The notes below the pieces were generated by a model that was not told the DNA's origin, ran no database searches, and saw only the letters and a program-made list of their open reading frames with translations. DNA of 17,811 nt, taken from NCBI GenBank assembly GCA_036654795.1, contig JAVVRI010000052.1, positions 1-17,811 of the forward strand, in the 5' to 3' direction. This document shows, piece after piece, positions 8,313 through 14,787 of the stretch; within the stretch, counting starts at the first letter, position 1, and every line of letters starts with the position of its first letter. The translations under genes and the position numbers were made by a program. Source of the stretch: JAVVRI01 sp036654795. GTDB lineage: Bacteria > Bacteroidota > Bacteroidia > Bacteroidales > Tannerellaceae.

Positions 8313-9248
8313 ATGTACACTGGCGAACTGATCTCTCTTGGGGTTGCCCTATCTTGGACAGCCACTGCCCTTTGCTTTGAATATGCGAGTAAACGCGTAG
8401 GTACTCTGCCTCTTAACATTATTCGGCTTGCTCTGGCAATCGGGATGTTGGGGGTTACGCTTTACTGCTTTACCGGAGCATTCGTACCAATGAATGCTGG
8501 CGGAGAAGCTTGGTTTTGGCTAGCTGTCTCGGGGTTCATCGGGTATGTATTAGGCGATTATTGCCTCTTCAACTCCTACATGCTGATCGGTTCCCGCTTC
8601 GGACAACTGTTTATGACGCTTGCTCCCCCGGCAGCGGCCATAACAGGAATGTTGGTTCTAGGTGAACGAATGAGCGGAAATGCCATTATGGGCATGTTGG
8701 TTACCCTGCTGGGTATAGGCCTTTCTATTGTTGGCAAAGGAGGTGGCAAATCGAAAAAGTGGCATTTAGCCCTCCCGCTAAAAGGTGTTATGTTCGGAAT
8801 TGGTGCCGGTATGGGACAAGGTGTAGGGTTGGTATTCAGTAAACTCGGAATGAACTATTACATGCAAAATATCGATCAGATGGACAAAGCAGCCTTGCAA
8901 ATGGTACCTTTTGCCTCCACACAGATTCGTGCCTTCGTTGGACTGGCAGGCTTTCTTCTTATGATGCTTTACTCAAAACAAACTCGCTCTCTGCTTCTCT
9001 CCTTGAAAGATGGAAAGGCAATGAAAGCAGCTACAGGCGGCACAATCTTTGGTCCTTTTCTTGGCGTTTCCTTCTCTCTAATGGCTGTACAATACACTGA
9101 AGCAGGAATTGCCTCTACTCTTATGGCACTAACGCCTATCCTAATCCTTCTACCCGCCTTCTTCCTTTTCCATCAAAAAGTAACCATACGCGAAATAATC
9201 GGTGCCATCATCAGCGTTATCGGCGTATCACTATTCTTCATCTCTTGA
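8313..9248 (+). CDS. DMT superfamily (EamA-type) permease
   Basis: The 311-residue protein is very hydrophobic, with about ten predicted membrane helices in two repeats of five, split by the basic loop GKGGGKSKKWH (about residues 142-152). This is the EamA arrangement of drug/metabolite transporters. Conserved features include ALSWTATALCFEYASKRVG near the N-terminus, LGERMSG after helix 4, and an acidic/small-residue rich second half ending VIGVSLFFIS. Substrates of this family range from amino acids to nucleotide sugars and cannot be assigned here. It lies 9 bp after dnaB, so it is probably transcribed from the dnaB promoter. The region 9249-9395 has small A/T-rich inverted repeats and a purine-rich tract (9321-9352) but no convincing terminator. 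Confidence 0.88.
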   Translation: MYTGELISLGVALSWTATALCFEYASKRVGTLPLNIIRLALAIGMLGVTLYCFTGAFVPMNAGGEAWFWLAVSGFIGYVLGDYCLFNSYMLIGSRFGQLFMTLAPPAAAITGMLVLGERMSGNAIMGMLVTLLGIGLSIVGKGGGKSKKWHLALPLKGVMFGIGAGMGQGVGLVFSKLGMNYYMQNIDQMDKAALQMVPFASTQIRAFVGLAGFLLMMLYSKQTRSLLLSLKDGKAMKAATGGTIFGPFLGVSFSLMAVQYTEAGIASTLMALTPILILLPAFFLFHQKVTIREIIGAIISVIGVSLFFIS

Positions 9249-9395
9249 TATTATATCACATAAGATTATAATTTTGATATCTGATACTTCAGTATGATCT
9301 TTATGGCATACTCTCCCTCAACAAAAGCAAAACGAAAGAAAAGAAAAGAAGTCTAAACAATCAAAAAAATAGAAGGGCAGTCCGATTGCTTTTGC

Positions 9396-9403
9396 TATAT
9401 TTG
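9396..9403 (+). promoter_or_regulatory. -7 promoter box of the M23 peptidase gene
   Basis: TATATTTG matches TAnnTTTG; no TTTG is found at the proper -33 distance. It lies 24 nt before the ATG at 9428 and excludes the in-frame TTG at 9386 as a start. Confidence 0.45.
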
Positions 9404-9427
9404 TATGATAACAAAGAAATAAATTTC

Positions 9428-10237
9428 ATGAATTTAAATATCGTCTACCTATCACTGCTCCTAGCTAGTTACGGAATTACCTCCTGCAGCTTTCAATTAT
9501 TACCCTCTGTCAACCATAAAAAAGAGGTGGAAGGGAAAGTCAGAATCCAGCTACCGGCCTACAACATCCCGCTCCCCGTTGTAAGTTTTGACATTCTCGG
9601 TTACAAGCCACATTTGGCCAAGGCTATTCCTCCCCGCAGACCTATTGAAGAGAGCTTTAGCCATGTGGAGAAAACGCAGATTGCCTTGTCCGATCCACGG
9701 CTTTTCAACCATGGTAATACGGAAATTATCGACCTGTCCACCCTCGCACCGGATGGTTTTGCTTTTCCATTACCTGGTGCAAAAGTGATTTCCCACTACG
9801 GTGGAAAGCGTGGCAGCCACACAGGTGTGGACATCAAAACGTGTGCTAACGACACCATTGTAGCAGCCTTCGACGGAGTTGTCCGCATGGCGAGACCTTA
9901 TGCGGCTTATGGCAATATCATCGTCATCCGGCACGATAATGGGCTGGAAACGCTCTATAGCCACAACTCAAAGAATTTTGTTGTTCCCGGAGATTATGTG
10001 TATGCCGGGCAACCTATTGCCCTGACCGGACGCACCGGACGGGCTACCACAGAACATCTCCATTTCGAGACGCGCGTCAACGGCCAGCACTTCAATCCCA
10101 ACATCATCTTTAATCTAGGTAAAAGAGAATTGCACAGAAAATGCCTGATTTGCATCCACAAGGGCGGTAATGTGATCGTCAAATCCACGGACACCCTCCC
10201 CCATTCGTTAGCTCAAAGCAAAAAGCGCAGCAAATAA
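9428..10237 (+). CDS. M23 family metallopeptidase, probable lipoprotein
   Basis: The 269-residue protein has a LytM/M23 zinc peptidase domain at about residues 110-230. The putative zinc ligands are His131 and Asp135 (HTGVD) and His212 (in HLHFE), with His179 (YSHN) and His210 in the catalytic positions. Such enzymes cleave peptidoglycan cross-bridges or peptide stems in the periplasm. The N-terminus (MNLNIVYLSLLLASYGITSC) ends in a lipobox-like ITSC with Cys20, but it has no Lys or Arg before the hydrophobic stretch, which is unusual. No negatively charged surface-export signal follows the Cys, so a periplasm-facing anchor is more likely. About 40 residues after the domain form a basic tail (ending KKRSK). 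The 3' end is 1 bp from the convergent barrel gene. Confidence 0.87.
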   Translation: MNLNIVYLSLLLASYGITSCSFQLLPSVNHKKEVEGKVRIQLPAYNIPLPVVSFDILGYKPHLAKAIPPRRPIEESFSHVEKTQIALSDPRLFNHGNTEIIDLSTLAPDGFAFPLPGAKVISHYGGKRGSHTGVDIKTCANDTIVAAFDGVVRMARPYAAYGNIIVIRHDNGLETLYSHNSKNFVVPGDYVYAGQPIALTGRTGRATTEHLHFETRVNGQHFNPNIIFNLGKRELHRKCLICIHKGGNVIVKSTDTLPHSLAQSKKRSK

Positions 10238-10238
10238 C

Positions 10239-11492
10239 TTAGAATTTCTTTATCAAAAACGAAGGATTGATCCTAAAATAAACACCAACGGAAAAGCTGA
10301 GAGCAGAAGCAATGTTTTCACTCGGCTTGTCAGGATAATCGGCAACCATGGAAAAATGGTTATAAACATCCATATCAATGCCCACCGCATAACCCTTACC
10401 AAAACGACGTGAATACTCAAGACCGAAATAAACCATATCCGTCCCGTCAAAAGTCGCTCCATCAATAGTAGAAACAGCTCCATAGAAAGGACTGCCAAAC
10501 ATGGAGATAAAATCCTTACACTTCCAATAGGAAGCCTTCACACGGAAATCAGATATGTCGGCACTAGCACGAAGGTATCCACCCGCCCCATCATCGAATG
10601 GCCATAATTTGCCGGCTTGCTGGTAATAGCCAGTAGCATCCAACTCCACATTTACATTTTTAAAGACCGGATGACCTGTGTTCCAGATCACGCCCACTCC
10701 GGCAGCCGCATTCATCAATGTCTGCACAGAGTTTGTGTAAATTGTGTCAATCTCCCCACCCCTATGTTGCACCAGTGCCTGCACCGGCAAGTAAACATGA
10801 AAGCGCGAGTCGGGGCTATTAAACTTCACACGGGTAGAAAGTCCCACTGTAAAGGCCTCTTGATGCGTATCATTATTAAAGATAAAGCTCTCCCAATTCA
10901 CCCAAGCATCAAGGTCGAAAGCACGCGAATTATAAAGCAACTGCAAACCCGCCTCAGGATCAGCCGTCAGGTTTAGTTCGGGACAATACAAAGGTTCGAT
11001 AAGTCGATGGTTCGCACCACCGTAAATATCGCCCAACACCAGATCCACATGATTAGAGAGAGCAATATGTGCACGAAAGTAAGGCAAGAAATGCATTCCT
11101 TTCTGATAATCGTGCCCCCGCCAAGCAGCAATATCCTGATAAGCATAGTTTGGATACTTATTTGCACCCCAATAACAAAGCGCATTCAGGCCAAGCTCCA
11201 GTTTGATGTTTTCAAGTGGATAAAACACGGCTTTAGGTTGCAACCAGAGTCCGGGAAGCGAATAGCCTTTCATGAGCTTGCCCGTATATTCGTTATCTTT
11301 AAAAAAACTGATATTATCTAATTCAACGGACAGTTCCCCTTTCTTTCCAGGATCAATCCTATAATCCTTTTGAAACACGCGTTCTGATATTTGAGCCCCT
11401 ATAGGCATAACAGACGCAACATTCAACACAAAAGCAATAGCCCACAGAGGCAATCGAGTCTTAAACAGAGCATTCATCTTTAGAGCATTCAT
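10239..11492 (-). CDS. Outer-membrane beta-barrel protein of unknown function
   Basis: The 417-residue product has a signal peptide (probable cleavage after IGA at residue 33, before Gln34). The rest has alternating hydrophobic/polar strands rich in aromatics, for example ALSFSVGVYFRINPSFLIKKF with the terminal Phe typical of barrels recognised by the BAM complex. Residues of about 55-130 contain LWLQPKAVFYPLENIKLELGLNALCYWG, a strand-turn-strand pattern. I do not recognise a named family; a porin-like role is inference. Two in-frame ATGs, 11492 and 11477, arise from a perfect 15-bp tandem duplication, so the true start could be either. A rho-independent terminator sits 15-52 bp upstream of the first ATG. 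Confidence 0.8.
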   Translation of the reverse strand: MNALKMNALFKTRLPLWAIAFVLNVASVMPIGAQISERVFQKDYRIDPGKKGELSVELDNISFFKDNEYTGKLMKGYSLPGLWLQPKAVFYPLENIKLELGLNALCYWGANKYPNYAYQDIAAWRGHDYQKGMHFLPYFRAHIALSNHVDLVLGDIYGGANHRLIEPLYCPELNLTADPEAGLQLLYNSRAFDLDAWVNWESFIFNNDTHQEAFTVGLSTRVKFNSPDSRFHVYLPVQALVQHRGGEIDTIYTNSVQTLMNAAAGVGVIWNTGHPVFKNVNVELDATGYYQQAGKLWPFDDGAGGYLRASADISDFRVKASYWKCKDFISMFGSPFYGAVSTIDGATFDGTDMVYFGLEYSRRFGKGYAVGIDMDVYNHFSMVADYPDKPSENIASALSFSVGVYFRINPSFLIKKF

Positions 11493-11496
11493 CTTT
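11467..11496. repeat. 15-bp tandem duplication at a start codon
   Basis: AGAGCATTCATCTTT occurs twice without a gap (11467-11481 and 11482-11496). On - each copy supplies AAAG-ATG-AATGCTCT, so the barrel gene has two equivalent start contexts and its product begins MNALKMNALFK. Confidence 0.85.
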
Positions 11497-11506
11497 ATTA
11501 CAAATT

Positions 11507-11544
11507 AAAAACGGGGAAACGGAAAGATTATTTCCATTTCCCCG
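11507..11544 (-). terminator. Rho-independent terminator of the RRM gene
   Basis: On - the stem CGGGGAAATGGAAA pairs with TTTCCGTTTCCCCG (14 bp, one U.G wobble) around a 5-nt loop, followed by TTTTT (11511-11507). On + the wobble becomes an A.C mismatch and no T-run follows, so the element acts on -. It closes the RRM transcript only 15 bp before the start of the next - strand gene. Confidence 0.85.
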
Positions 11545-11582
11545 TTTCCGGTGTCTATTTTAAAACAAATGTTATTTTAAAA

Positions 11583-11828
11583 TTAACGCTTTGGGGTTGC
11601 TTCTTTAACAACCATTTGACGGCTTTCATACTCAGCTCCGTCTAATTCTTTAATTGCATTCTTAGCTTCAGCATCGTTAGGCATTTCAGCAAAGGCAAAG
11701 CCCTTAGATCTGTTTGTGTCGCGATCAATGATTAACTTAACAGATTCTACTGTTCCGTACTCTTCAAGAATTTGTTGCAAGTCTGCTTCTCTAACCCGGT
11801 AATTCAGGTTTCCAATGTAAATATTCAT
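11583..11828 (-). CDS. RRM-domain RNA-binding protein
   Basis: The 81-residue protein is a single RNA recognition motif. RNP2 is IYIGNL (residues 3-8) and RNP1 is KGFAFAEM (about 42-49), with the beta-alpha-beta layout DLQQILEEYGTVESVKLI between. Single-RRM proteins of this size are common in Bacteroidetes, where the Rbp proteins of Bacteroides bind RNA and affect gene expression at the post-transcriptional level. Which Rbp paralogue this is cannot be told here. The start at 11828 gives the family N-terminus MNIYIGNL; an upstream in-frame ATG at 11870 would add a hydrophobic extension encoded by A/T-rich leader and is rejected. A strong terminator follows the gene and a leader of about 140 nt precedes it. 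Confidence 0.93.
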   Translation of the reverse strand: MNIYIGNLNYRVREADLQQILEEYGTVESVKLIIDRDTNRSKGFAFAEMPNDAEAKNAIKELDGAEYESRQMVVKEATPKR

Positions 11829-11970
11829 ACGAAAAATGATATAAAATAAATAAATAAAAAATTGAAACAATTAAGTTTGAAAAAGATCAATTTCTACTAG
11901 AATATTGTCATTGCTGAGTCTATTTCATCGGAGATAAAGAGCTATACAAACTGTCTCTTGTTTGTTGATA

Positions 11971-12000
11971 CAAAGGAAAGCAATATTTTTGGATAACACA
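11971..12000 (-). promoter_or_regulatory. Candidate promoter of the RRM gene
   Basis: TTCCTTTG (11978-11971 on -) differs from TAnnTTTG at one base, with TGTG (12000-11997) 18 nt upstream as a weak -33 element. It would give a 5' leader of about 135-140 nt. A hairpin, ACAAAC/GTTTGT (11946-11965), would lie at the transcript's 5' end. Confidence 0.4.
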
Positions 12001-12052
12001 CCATGTACTTCCTTTTATTTTCAAAATAAGTGGATTTATTTTAAATAAACGC

Positions 12053-12097
12053 AAAAAAGCTGCCATTCTCCTCTTTAGTAGAGACAAACAGCAGCTT
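12053..12097 (-). terminator. Rho-independent terminator of the lipoprotein/barrel operon
   Basis: On - the stem AAGCTGC (12097-12091) pairs with GCAGCTT (12063-12057). An inner CTCT/AGAG pairing extends the structure, and the stem runs directly into a run of six T's (12058-12053). It lies about 40 bp after the barrel gene's stop at 12137. Confidence 0.75.
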
Positions 12098-12136
12098 AAT
12101 CAATCTGATCTACGTATCCGTTCGATTTGTTTTACC

Positions 12137-12775
12137 TTAAAAGGCAGCACCCAAACGAATACCGCAGTTGCTCATTCCATCGATCTTGTAAGTCAATACT
12201 TCGCTCTTGTTGGTTGCATAATTGTAATAGGCGGCGAAGTGGATACCAAACTTCTTCTCCGGCGTAAAGAAAACAGTCATGCCCAGTTCGGGAGCTGCGT
12301 AAAATCCCCAAGTACGATCATACAATTTAAGAACATTTAAATAGGTAGACATCTCACTATAGTTAGCACCCAACTTAACGCCTACATAAGGTTCGAACAA
12401 ACCTTGGCGATTGAAGGTATAACGAAGAGCCGCTCCGAAAGGTAGCTGAAAGAGTGAGTGCTGTTGGTCGGACGTAACACTGGACGTAGGCGTAACCGGC
12501 ATCGTCTGGCGATCGACATACCGATTGTTCGTATGATAAGAGACAAAGCCCCCTATCGACATGCTGGGCTGGAAATAGTATCCGGCCTCCGCATTAACCC
12601 CCCAACCACTCGTCTTGTCGGCAAAATCATTGCCTACCGGAGTGTTGAGTTGCCAATCAATGTTCGCGTACATACTCTTAACCAACTGTGCATCGGCAAC
12701 AGTAGGCATCGCTAAACAGGCAAAGAGTAAAGCGAGAAGTTTTAATGATTTATTAATCTTTTTCATAGAATTCAT
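12137..12775 (-). CDS. Outer-membrane beta-barrel domain protein
   Basis: The 212-residue product has a signal peptide (hydrophobic core LLALLFACLAMP, probable cleavage in VADA-Q, residue 29/30). It has the layout of small eight-stranded barrels: GWGVNAEAGYYFQPSMSIGG, PFGAALRYTF, EPYVGVKLGANYSEM, GFYAAPELGMTVFF, HFAAYYNYAT and a terminal GIRLGAAF ending in Phe. This fits the general 'outer membrane protein beta-barrel' group (OmpW/OmpA-like); the role is unknown. The ATG at 12766 (MKKINKS) is an alternative start. It lies 24 bp after the lipoprotein gene and is followed by a good terminator, so the two form an operon and their products may act together at the outer membrane. Confidence 0.85.
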   Translation of the reverse strand: MNSMKKINKSLKLLALLFACLAMPTVADAQLVKSMYANIDWQLNTPVGNDFADKTSGWGVNAEAGYYFQPSMSIGGFVSYHTNNRYVDRQTMPVTPTSSVTSDQQHSLFQLPFGAALRYTFNRQGLFEPYVGVKLGANYSEMSTYLNVLKLYDRTWGFYAAPELGMTVFFTPEKKFGIHFAAYYNYATNKSEVLTYKIDGMSNCGIRLGAAF

Positions 12776-12799
12776 ACTGTATTTTTAAATGCGCTGATG

Positions 12800-13441
12800 T
12801 TATTTCTTTATATAAGGTGATTGTAAAAAGGACTGTACTACGGCATTCTGGCAAAGCTGGACGTCCACCTTGTCTGAACCGGAAAGTAGCCCGCTCATAT
12901 AAGCTGTCCATACAATCGGCAGCTTAGTTGTAGTATCCTTCGAAGGCTTGGCTGTAAGATCCACCATCTCGGTTAGCAACGAGCCCACGCTATAGCTATA
13001 AACTACCGGATAAGGATAATACCAACTATTCCAACCATTCCCCCAATAACCGGGACCCCAATAACCGGGATAGCCCCACCACCAATAATCATTGGAATCA
13101 TAGTTATAGAAGAAATTCACATTCTCGACATACGATACCTGCAGACCAAGGGAAGCAGCAGTTTTGTCCATCGTGCGTACATAGCCACGACTTTCCATGG
13201 TGTTAACCATCGTAGTAATAATATCGTCGGCTTCATTAGCCGTCCAGTACTGAGGCTTCTCGTTACCCGTGATCACCAACACACTATCGGGTACGTAAAA
13301 CGTATTGTACGATCCAAAGTTAGCGTTCTTGTCATAGTTGGTAAACACGAGAAAATCGTTATCCAACTTAGACAAATCCGGTTCTTTTTGGCAGGATGCC
13401 AGCAAAAGGATCAGCAAGAAAAGAGGAAAGATCTTTTTCAT
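12800..13441 (-). CDS. DUF4136-type lipoprotein
   Basis: The 213-residue protein has a clear lipoprotein signal (MKKIFPLFLLILLLASC, Cys17). The body resembles the DUF4136 family: an N-terminal segment with SYNTFYVPDSV, a helix IITTMVNTMESRGYVR, and later VDLTAKPSKDTTTKLPIVWTA. That assignment is by general pattern, not by search. Residues 109-150 are remarkably rich in Trp, Tyr and Gly (WWWGYPGYWGPGYWGNG), a feature also seen in relatives. After the Cys come QKEPD, similar to the charged Lys-Glu/Asp surface-export signals of Bacteroidetes lipoproteins. The in-frame TTG at 13450 is rejected in favour of ATG 13441. First gene of the pair with the small barrel. Upstream, TTTG (13510-13507) and TATATATG (13490-13483) are a weak promoter candidate on -. 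Confidence 0.8.
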   Translation of the reverse strand: MKKIFPLFLLILLLASCQKEPDLSKLDNDFLVFTNYDKNANFGSYNTFYVPDSVLVITGNEKPQYWTANEADDIITTMVNTMESRGYVRTMDKTAASLGLQVSYVENVNFFYNYDSNDYWWWGYPGYWGPGYWGNGWNSWYYPYPVVYSYSVGSLLTEMVDLTAKPSKDTTTKLPIVWTAYMSGLLSGSDKVDVQLCQNAVVQSFLQSPYIKK

Positions 13442-13597
13442 CTCATTCAATGTTTTAAACAGTTTATAATGTTAATTGCTCTCATATATATAAGTCACTC
13501 ATTAAACAAAACCAATCGAAAAAAAGTTTCGACTATCCTTTCTTCACCTATGTTAATTAACGTACCGTCCCCCCGCCCCTATCCATTCGCTATTCGA

Positions 13598-13730
13598 TCG
13601 GCATGAAAGTTATTAATGATGACGTCAATAATATTAATGACGGAGTCAATAATATTAATGACGGAGTCAATAATATAAACGACGACGTCGATAATATAAA
13701 CGACGTCGTCGATAACAGATTTCATGCCGA
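13598..13730. repeat. Five 21-bp units inside an 11-bp inverted repeat
   Basis: Five consecutive 21-bp units run 13618-13638, 13639-13659, 13660-13680, 13681-13701 and 13702-13722, the last diverging in its second half. Each has a GC-richer block of type GACnnnGTC (GATGACGTC, GACGGAGTC twice, GACGACGTC, GACGTCGTC) followed by an A/T block such as AATAATATTAAT. The array is enclosed by TCGGCATGAAA (13598-13608) and its exact reverse complement TTTCATGCCGA (13720-13730). Each block is itself near-palindromic, so the whole 133 bp folds imperfectly on itself. Units 2 and 3 are nearly identical while units 4 and 5 differ by scattered substitutions. Confidence 0.9.
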
Positions 13731-13752
13731 CAGAAATAACATAAGTGTATAG
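13603..13752 (+). CDS. Possible 49-residue heptad-repeat peptide
   Basis: An ATG inside the left arm opens a frame of 49 codons. The 21-bp units give seven-residue repeats (VNNINDG, VNNINDG, VNNINDD, VDNINDV) with Val and Ile at a/d positions, the spacing of a coiled coil. Between units the Ile codon changes ATT to ATA and the Asn codon AAT to AAC without changing the residue, a weak hint of selection on this frame. Against it: no Shine-Dalgarno site, no good promoter, and the opposite strand is open too (13725 down to 13579, 48 codons, repeats such as VINIIDS). Any repeat whose unit is a multiple of three would look like this. I do not recognise the peptide. Confidence 0.2.
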   Translation: MKVINDDVNNINDGVNNINDGVNNINDDVDNINDVVDNRFHADRNNISV

Positions 13753-13881
13753 GCAACAAACTGTTACATAATAGTCGAAAATTACCGAAAACATACAGAT
13801 AAATTCACCATATTTGCCATCGAAACACCGAACAAAACAAGTATGCCGCTTGTTCTATTTAATAATTTAAAGTAAGGAAAT

Positions 13882-14772
13882 ATGGCCTATATAGACTACT
13901 ATAACATTCTGGAAGTTGATAAAGGAGCTTCGGCAGCAGACATCAAGAAAGCCTACAAGAAGATGGCAAGGAAATATCATCCGGACTTAAACCCGAATGA
14001 TCCGGCAGCACATCATAGGTTTCAAGAGATAAACGAAGCAAACGAAGTGTTAAGCGACCCTGAAAAGCGCAAGAAGTACGATCAATATGGAGAGAACTGG
14101 AAACACGCCGAACAATACGATGCCGAACAACAACGCAGACAGCAGCAAAACAACGAGCAGGGGGGCAAAAACTTCTGGTCGGGAAATGCAGAAAACGGGG
14201 AATTTTCAGACTTCTTCGAATCCATGTTCGGTAGAGGAAGCGGAAGAAGCAGGCAAAGCTATCGCGGACAAGATTATAACGCCGAGCTCGTCATCCCACT
14301 GCTCGAGGCCGCCCAAACACACAAACAGGTAATTACCGTCAACGGAAAGAACCTACGCATCACCGTACCCGCAGGCATAGGTAACGGACAGACAATCAAA
14401 CTGAAAGGACAGGGCGGAGAAGGCGTCAATGGCTCACCGGCGGGTGACCTATACATCACCTTTAGCATTCCAGAGGATAACACCTTCAAACGTTTAGGCG
14501 ATGACCTTTACGTAACCATCCCACTCAGCCTATACACAGCTGTACTTGGAGGCGAACAACTCGTAGAAACGCTGAACGGCAAAGTCAAACTAAAAATCAA
14601 GCCCGGCACGCAAAACAACACCAAAGTACGGCTGAGAGGAAAAGGCTTCCCCGTTTACAAGCGAGAAGGAGTAACGGGAGACCTGATCGTCACCTACTCA
14701 ATCGAAATACCAACCCACCTGACCAATCGTCAGCAGGAGTTGTTCCGAGAAATAGTAAGTCTAAACAACTAA
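13882..14772 (+). CDS. cbpA: J-domain co-chaperone, CbpA-like (class B DnaJ)
   Basis: The 296-residue protein stimulates DnaK ATPase activity and delivers substrates to it. The J domain is at 1-70, with the HPD motif at 33-35 and helix IV region LSDPEKRKKYDQYGE. The linker (about 75-125) is Gln/Asn/Gly-rich. Two C-terminal beta-sandwich domains follow (about 127-290), including ITVPAGIGNGQTIKLKGQG, DLYITFSIPEDNTFKRLGDDLYV and KVRLRGKGFPVYKREGVTGDLIV. No zinc-finger CxxCxGxG repeats are present, so it is a class B protein and not DnaJ proper. AAGGAAAT precedes the ATG as a weak ribosome site. It forms an operon with cbpM (15-bp gap). Confidence 0.93.
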   Translation: MAYIDYYNILEVDKGASAADIKKAYKKMARKYHPDLNPNDPAAHHRFQEINEANEVLSDPEKRKKYDQYGENWKHAEQYDAEQQRRQQQNNEQGGKNFWSGNAENGEFSDFFESMFGRGSGRSRQSYRGQDYNAELVIPLLEAAQTHKQVITVNGKNLRITVPAGIGNGQTIKLKGQGGEGVNGSPAGDLYITFSIPEDNTFKRLGDDLYVTIPLSLYTAVLGGEQLVETLNGKVKLKIKPGTQNNTKVRLRGKGFPVYKREGVTGDLIVTYSIEIPTHLTNRQQELFREIVSLNN

Positions 14773-14787
14773 ATATAAAGGAGCATT

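Larger units (their letters stand above)
13442..13881. other. Divergent intergenic region with repeat array
   Basis: This 440-bp gap separates the lipoprotein operon (-) from cbpA (+). It holds a short inverted repeat TCGAAA/TTTCGA (13516-13532), a C-rich stretch (13568-13579), and the 21-bp repeat palindrome (13598-13730). Near cbpA there is a weak CATATTTG box (13809-13816) and a hairpin AACAAG/CTTGTT (13836-13854) in the presumed cbpA leader. No recognised heat-shock element of the CIRCE type was found. Confidence 0.6.

Noticed and set aside
10617..11321. Open frames on + opposite the 417-residue barrel gene
   Set aside because: Antisense to a frame with a signal peptide and terminal barrel signature; no promoter or domain of their own.
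11829..11870. Hydrophobic N-terminal extension of the RRM protein from 11870
   Set aside because: The residues (FQFFIYLFYIIFR) are encoded by an A/T-rich leader, and a cytosolic RRM protein normally begins MNIYIGNL.
13618..13722. CRISPR array
   Set aside because: The units are contiguous 21-bp tandem repeats without unique spacers, and no cas gene is nearby.
13882..14772. DnaJ proper
   Set aside because: No CxxCxGxG zinc repeats and an adjacent cbpM gene; class B CbpA-like fits better.
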